Shown here: positions 60,104-64,000 of the stretch, in pieces
How positions within the stretch are numbered: position 1 is the first letter of the stretch
How the letters are laid out: every line of letters starts with the position of its first letter
Translations under genes and position numbers: made by a program
Notes under the pieces: generated by a model
Told to the model about the DNA's origin: nothing
Seen by the model: the letters and a program-made list of their open reading frames with translations, nothing else
The model's database searches: none
Origin: Suilimivivens sp964393865
Lineage (GTDB): Bacteria; Bacillota; Clostridia; Lachnospirales; Lachnospiraceae
Direction of reading: 5' to 3'
NCBI GenBank assembly: GCA_964393865.1
Contig: CAYMUW010000007.1
Coordinates: forward strand, 24,008 to 88,007
Length of the DNA: 64,000 bases

Positions 60104-61000
60104 TTATTGCTCCATCGCATTCTTGTCTTCGTCACGGATAATCGCCGTGCCCACACCGGAATTGGTGAATATTTCCAAAAGCAGGCAATGGGGAATTCTT
60201 CCATCCAGAATATGAACTCTGTTGACGCCGTTCTTAATGGCGGAAGTACAATTGTTCAACTTCGGCAGCATTCCGCCTCCAATAAATCCCTCAGAGATCA
60301 GCGTATCCGCCTCGCTTGCCGTCAGTCTGGATATAAATGAATCCTTATCATTAATATCCTTATAGAGACCTTCAATATCAGTCAGGAATACCAGCTTATC
60401 TGCACCCACCGCCTTGGCAATGGCACAGGCCGCATCATCCGCATTGATGTTGTAGGTATTAAACTGATCGTCCAGCCCCACAGGAGCCACAATGGGCAGA
60501 AAGTCCTTTTCCAGAAGGTCATAAAGGATTTTGGGGTTCACCTCGTTAATATCACCTACAAAACCGATATCCTGACCGCCTGCATATTTCTTTTCCACAT
60601 GAAGCAGGCCGCCGTCCTTGCCGCTGATTCCTACGGCCTTTACCCCAAGCTCCTGTACCATGGTAACCAGTCTCTTATTAACCCTGCTAAGCACCATCTC
60701 CGCAATTTCCATGGTCTCCCCGTCAGTCACTCTCAGTCCGTTTATGAACTGGGCTTCCTTTCCTACCTTGCCCACCCAGCGGCTGATTTCCTTGCCGCCG
60801 CCGTGTACGATAATCGGCTTAAAGCCAACCAGCTTAAGGAGCGTTACGTCCTTGATCACGTTCTTTTGCAGCTCCTCGTTGCTCATAGCGCTGCCGCCGT
60901 ATTTCACTACAATGATTTTACGATTGAATTTTTGTATGTAGGGAAGAGCTTCAATTAAGACCTCCGCTTTTTTCAGTACTTCCTGTATGTCCTTGTCCAT
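60104..61000 (-). CDS. argB: Acetylglutamate kinase
   Basis: 298 residues. VVKYGGSAMSNEELQ and VHGGGKEISRW bind ATP and acetylglutamate; NINADDAACAIAKAVGADKL and FIGGGMLPKLNNC complete the amino-acid-kinase fold. It phosphorylates N-acetylglutamate. The long N-terminal helix and feedback-type C-terminal region suggest arginine sensitivity. It is 12 bp after argJ. AGGAGAG precedes the ATG. Confidence 0.96.
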   Translation of the reverse strand: MDKDIQEVLKKAEVLIEALPYIQKFNRKIIVVKYGGSAMSNEELQKNVIKDVTLLKLVGFKPIIVHGGGKEISRWVGKVGKEAQFINGLRVTDGETMEIAEMVLSRVNKRLVTMVQELGVKAVGISGKDGGLLHVEKKYAGGQDIGFVGDINEVNPKILYDLLEKDFLPIVAPVGLDDQFNTYNINADDAACAIAKAVGADKLVFLTDIEGLYKDINDKDSFISRLTASEADTLISEGFIGGGMLPKLNNCTSAIKNGVNRVHILDGRIPHCLLLEIFTNSGVGTAIIRDEDKNAMEQ

Positions 61001-61012
61001 TTTTCCTCTCCT

Positions 61013-62236
61013 TTAGCTTCTGTAATCTGCATTAATCTTCACATAATCATAGGTCAGATCACAGCCCCACGCAGCAGCTGTCTCATTTCCCATTTTCATA
61101 TCCGCAAGGATGGTCACCTCAGGCTCTGACAATATTCTGCTGGCTTCCTCCTCGCTGTAATCGGTGGCTATGCCGTCTTTGCAGACTTGAATTCTTCCCG
61201 CTTTGCTTTCAAAGAACAGATCAACCTTTTCCGGGTCAAAGGAAACTCCCGAATATCCCAGCGCACAAATCATTCGTCCGAAATTGGCATCATGTCCGTA
61301 AACTGCCGCCTTGGTAAGGCTGGAGCAGACCACAGATTTACTCAATATTCTTGCATCCCCCTTGGTGGCTGCGCCAATCACCTTTGCCTCCAAAAGTGCG
61401 GTAGCCCCTTCTCCATCTCCCGCCATCATTTTGGCAAGGGTTTCGTTTATGTAATGAAGCGCCGCCTTAAACTCTTCATATTCCGGCGTGCCGTCTTTGA
61501 TTTCCTCGTTTTCCGCCATTCCGTTTGCCATAACCAAAAGGGTATCGTTGGTTGAGGTATCACCATCCACAGAAATCATATTGAAGGTATCTGCCACATC
61601 CTCCCGAAGCGCCCTGGTGAGAAGCTCTTTGGAAATCACCGCATCGGTTGTCACAAAGGCAAGCATGGTGCACATATTGGGATGAATCATGCCCGAGCCC
61701 TTGCTCATACCGCCTAAGGTTACCTTAACGCCTTTCACGTCGATTTCCACAGCTGCCTGCTTGGAATGGGTATCCGTGGTCATAATTGCTTCCGCTGCCT
61801 GGGTTCCCGCATCTAAAGTGTCCGCCTTTGCCTTGGCAAGCTTTTCTACCCCCGCCTCTATCCGATCCATGGGCAGCTGCTTTCCAATCACGCCGGTAGA
61901 CGCCACCAATACCGCATCCCTGGGCACCTTCAGCGCCCCTGCCGCTGCTTCGGCTGTCTGCTCGCAATAGGAATAGCCTTCCTTACCGGTACAGGCGTTG
62001 GCAATTCCCGCATTGACGATTACCGCCTGCCCGAAAGGGGATTCCTCCACGATCTTCTTATCCCACAAAACCGGAGCTGCCTTTACCACATTGCTGGTAA
62101 AGGTTCCCGCAAGTATACAGGGCTTCCGGCTATAGATAACAGCCATATCCTTTCTGTTCTGATACTTAATGGCGGCCTCCACGCCTGCTGCCTCAAAACC
62201 TTTGGCTGCGGTCACACCGCCTGTTCTTACTCTCAT
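61013..62236 (-). CDS. argJ: Bifunctional ornithine acetyltransferase/N-acetylglutamate synthase
   Basis: 407 residues from the ATG at 62236, five bases after GGAGG; earlier in-frame ATG codons lack this spacing. It self-cleaves before a Thr: the site reads KGSGMIHPNMCTMLAF, where most ArgJ proteins have Ala-Thr, so Cys precedes the nucleophile here. VASTGVIGKQLPM and DGDTSTNDTLL are conserved. It recycles acetyl groups in arginine synthesis. argC is not seen in the window, and the order argJ-argB-argD suggests argC lies elsewhere or has been lost from the operon. Confidence 0.95.
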   Translation of the reverse strand: MRVRTGGVTAAKGFEAAGVEAAIKYQNRKDMAVIYSRKPCILAGTFTSNVVKAAPVLWDKKIVEESPFGQAVIVNAGIANACTGKEGYSYCEQTAEAAAGALKVPRDAVLVASTGVIGKQLPMDRIEAGVEKLAKAKADTLDAGTQAAEAIMTTDTHSKQAAVEIDVKGVKVTLGGMSKGSGMIHPNMCTMLAFVTTDAVISKELLTRALREDVADTFNMISVDGDTSTNDTLLVMANGMAENEEIKDGTPEYEEFKAALHYINETLAKMMAGDGEGATALLEAKVIGAATKGDARILSKSVVCSSLTKAAVYGHDANFGRMICALGYSGVSFDPEKVDLFFESKAGRIQVCKDGIATDYSEEEASRILSEPEVTILADMKMGNETAAAWGCDLTYDYVKINADYRS

Positions 62237-62275
62237 ATTTTCCTCCATTCCAAAGCATTTACGCATTTCTGCTCT

Positions 62276-62434
62276 TTAGTTCATTTTCTTATCTACATAT
62301 GCTGCAACATCAACCCAGGATACAAATTCCGCTGACAAATCATCTTCACTGTAATACCCATATATGATTTCGTTATCTTCTGCCAACTCAAGCCATTTTG
62401 CTGTTTCCCAATAGGAAAAACAGTCATTTGCCAT
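62276..62434 (-). CDS. Small acidic protein of unknown function
   Basis: A 52-residue frame with a good ribosome site, AAGGAG seven bases before ATG (62434). The sequence MANDCFSYWETAKWLELAED continues with an acidic, aromatic-rich stretch (YGYYSEDDLSAEFVSW) to the stop at 62276. It ends 39 bp before the argJ start and may be on the same message. Similar short acidic proteins occur in conjugative elements, and element remnants lie next door. Function unknown. Confidence 0.6.
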   Translation of the reverse strand: MANDCFSYWETAKWLELAEDNEIIYGYYSEDDLSAEFVSWVDVAAYVDKKMN

Positions 62435-62713
62435 ATCTTTCTCCTTAGTAAAACTATTTTAAAGTCCAATCCTGAGGCCCTATCCCCAAAAACTTCTTAC
62501 TATATTTCCCCCCTTCCAAATTACGCCTTTTCGTTTCATTTATCAACCCGTTAATCCAAGAATTATAAATTTATATCTCCTGTCACGGACGGTGACGGTG
62601 CGCAGGTTTAAAGTTTCCTCAAAAATGGAATAGGAGTCAATCCGTTTCCCCTCAATGAACCAGTTCATGTTGTAGCTGTTGAGTTTTACCTGTATGCCGG
62701 AATTTCTCCATTC

Positions 62714-63599
62714 TTACCATACAGCCCTTGCCCTGGGCGGCGTTTTCAGCAGCTCATAGATAAACTGCTCGTAGTCCTCCGGCGGGAGTGTGCTGCATTC
62801 CGGCAGGCTTTCCGTCTCTTTGCTGGTGTCAGGTTCATATATGCTCAGCATGAACGGGATATTGACCGCCCCGAACTCATTGACGGACACATTCAGCGCC
62901 TCCACCGCCGTTTCCACACGCTCCACCTGATTCTTCGCATGTATGGTCTGCTTATGGAACATATCCGCTTTCTCCATCTTTCCGTCCTCGTCCACGACCT
63001 CAAGGGAACACAGAAGCGGGTAATCCGCATCGTCACGGAATGCCTGCTGGCTTCCCCGCCCGGTCAGCGGACCGTATTTTCTTACATAGGCATCATATTT
63101 TTCATTAAGAAGTTTCTGCTGTGCGGCTAATTCCTCGCTGCTGCACCCTTCCGTCTGGATAAAGATAAGCTGCCTTGTGATGGTGCGGATTTCGTCCATT
63201 CCCCGTATCCGTTCCTCCGCCGCCTGCGACACTTCCTTGCGGTACATGACGGAATTTTCACAGTAATAAAGTTTCCCTCCCACAAAGGTATAAGTGTAAT
63301 TCTTCACATCGGGATCAGCATCAATGATGTCCTCTGTCTTTTCCTCTTCCCCTGCAAGCTCCGCCACGATCTTGCGTTCCCTTTTTTGCAGGAATATGAT
63401 GTCGCTTGTGACATCGGTCCCCGCACTGTCCTTAAAGGCGGTACTTGAAAGCCTGATTGCGCCGAGCAGCTCCGCCCGTTCCGCAATGTATTTCCTTACC
63501 GAAGGGTTTGCCTTGTCAAGCGTCCCTTTGCTTGTGATGAATGCCACAATGCCGCCCGGTCTGACCTTATCCAGCGTTTTTTGCAAAAAAGTAGTCATG
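62714..63599 (-). pseudogene. Conjugative-element DNA methylase/helicase, C-terminal fragment
   Basis: The frame matches the C-terminal methylase region of the giant helicase-methylase proteins of conjugative elements (KTLDKVRPGGIVAFITSKGT, LLGAIRLSSTAFK, DVTSDIIFLQKRE). The natural frame is shifted at six T (63577-63582): with one base fewer it reads HDYFFAKTLDKV, the normal family text. The 5' end is cut at about 63600 where a transposase begins. Past the stop the frame stays open to 62543 (NSYNMNWFIEGKRIDSYSIF), probably the next gene of the element, also decayed. The stretch 62435-62713 holds no other feature. Confidence 0.75.
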
Positions 63600-63601
63600 G
63601 T

Positions 63602-64000
63602 AAATATTATCCTAATGCGGCAGCTTCTTTACCCGATTCCACATGGCAGATTCTTGAAAAATTCTGGTCTCTTGAACTTTCAGCTGTGGACAACCTTATG
63701 CAGGATCGTTATTCCGTCTTTGAGCCTGAACCAAGACTCCCTTCCGATATGCTCCGGGCTCTTCTTGTCTCTTTCGAATTTAAAATAACTTCCTACACCA
63801 GATTTGCTGCTGACTTCAAAGAGAATCATTTACATGCCATTATTTCTGGTTTTTCTGTCGGTGATACTCCGGGTACCGGTACCTTCTATGATTTTCACAG
63901 ACGGCTTTGGCTCTCTGATAATAAAAATCTTTCTGTGGCCTTACATCCGCCAGTTTGAAGAAAATCCTCCTTCTGATTTGGCTCCCTGCCTAAGGCTCTG
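63602..64000 (+). pseudogene. DDE transposase, N-terminal fragment (cut by window edge)
   Basis: The frame KYYPNAAASLPDSTWQILEK, then LPSDMLRALLVSFEFKITSY and VGDTPGTGTFYDFHRRLW, is the N-terminal region of a DDE transposase related to IS1182/IS4-type elements. No start codon is present in frame: the native 5' end is missing at the junction with the methylase fragment. Near 63955 the frame stops (HPPV then TGA), while similar text continues in another frame (RQFEENPPSDLAPCLRL), so it is also frameshifted. The rest is outside the window. Confidence 0.7.

Overview
The window looks like a chromosomal segment of an anaerobic, spore-forming Firmicute, most likely a Lachnospiraceae member from a gut-type habitat. 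This is inferred from gene content and style only: moderate G+C, AGGAGG-type ribosome sites, several TTG and GTG starts, sporulation-linked genes (ytaF-like, gerM-like), an indolepyruvate oxidoreductase/PaaK cluster, PD-(D/E)XK Rpn-type transposase genes and IS30 debris. There is no rRNA and no CRISPR; one tRNA-Gly is present.

Layout. 1-3.9 kb: a sugar ABC importer (binding protein and two permeases) divergent from an AraC regulator. 3.9-9.6 kb: purA, then a leftward iorA-iorB-paaK-ACT operon for 2-oxo-aryl acids. 9.8-12.2 kb: an acyl-CoA thioesterase, then a decayed patch (Rpn fragment, deleted IS30 transposase) and an XRE regulator with a palindromic operator. 12.3-18.4 kb: ilvE with an unusual three-way-junction RNA downstream, then a beta-CASP nuclease-thyA-folA-GH5 lipoprotein operon and a half-length SDR-like protein. 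18.5-25.5 kb: a ytaF-like membrane protein, a Ca-type P-ATPase whose ribosome site is buried in a hairpin, a surface protein with three exactly spaced Cys/His repeats, tRNA-Gly, a GH3 hydrolase behind a 510-nt leader, and glyA. 27-36 kb: diacylglycerol kinase and PAP2 phosphatase, a GT2 glycosyltransferase, an SfsA-MutY fusion, a 5'-nucleotidase, small unknown proteins and a DUF362 ferredoxin protein. 35-46 kb: two decaying envelope operons under matching promoters, copA-csoR with two copper operators, an intact Rpn gene with a tandem-repeat coiled coil, and a chimeric GNAT/efflux pseudogene. 46-57 kb: a glycolipid synthase-plsY pair facing a long leftward operon (comEA-like, OmpR-family response regulator, histidine kinase, GerM, comEC, holA, yqeY, double Nudix). 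57-62.4 kb: an orphan solute-binding protein and argJ-argB-argD. 62.5-64 kb: remnants of a conjugative element and an IS joined at a deletion scar.

The most notable unexplained signal is a pair of arrays, each with four hexamers (TGCATC on the + strand) at exact 11-bp spacing, the last repeat 9 bp before a -10 box, at 37.3 kb and 46.1 kb. They look like binding arrays for one OmpR/PhoB-type activator serving two operons of extracytoplasmic proteins. Other candidates are the three-way-junction RNA at 12.33-12.43 kb, the long purine-rich leader behind a full-consensus promoter at 25.2 kb, the ribosome-site hairpin before the P-ATPase, and a dispersed repeat seen near Rpn genes. All calls come from reading the sequence; no database search was run.
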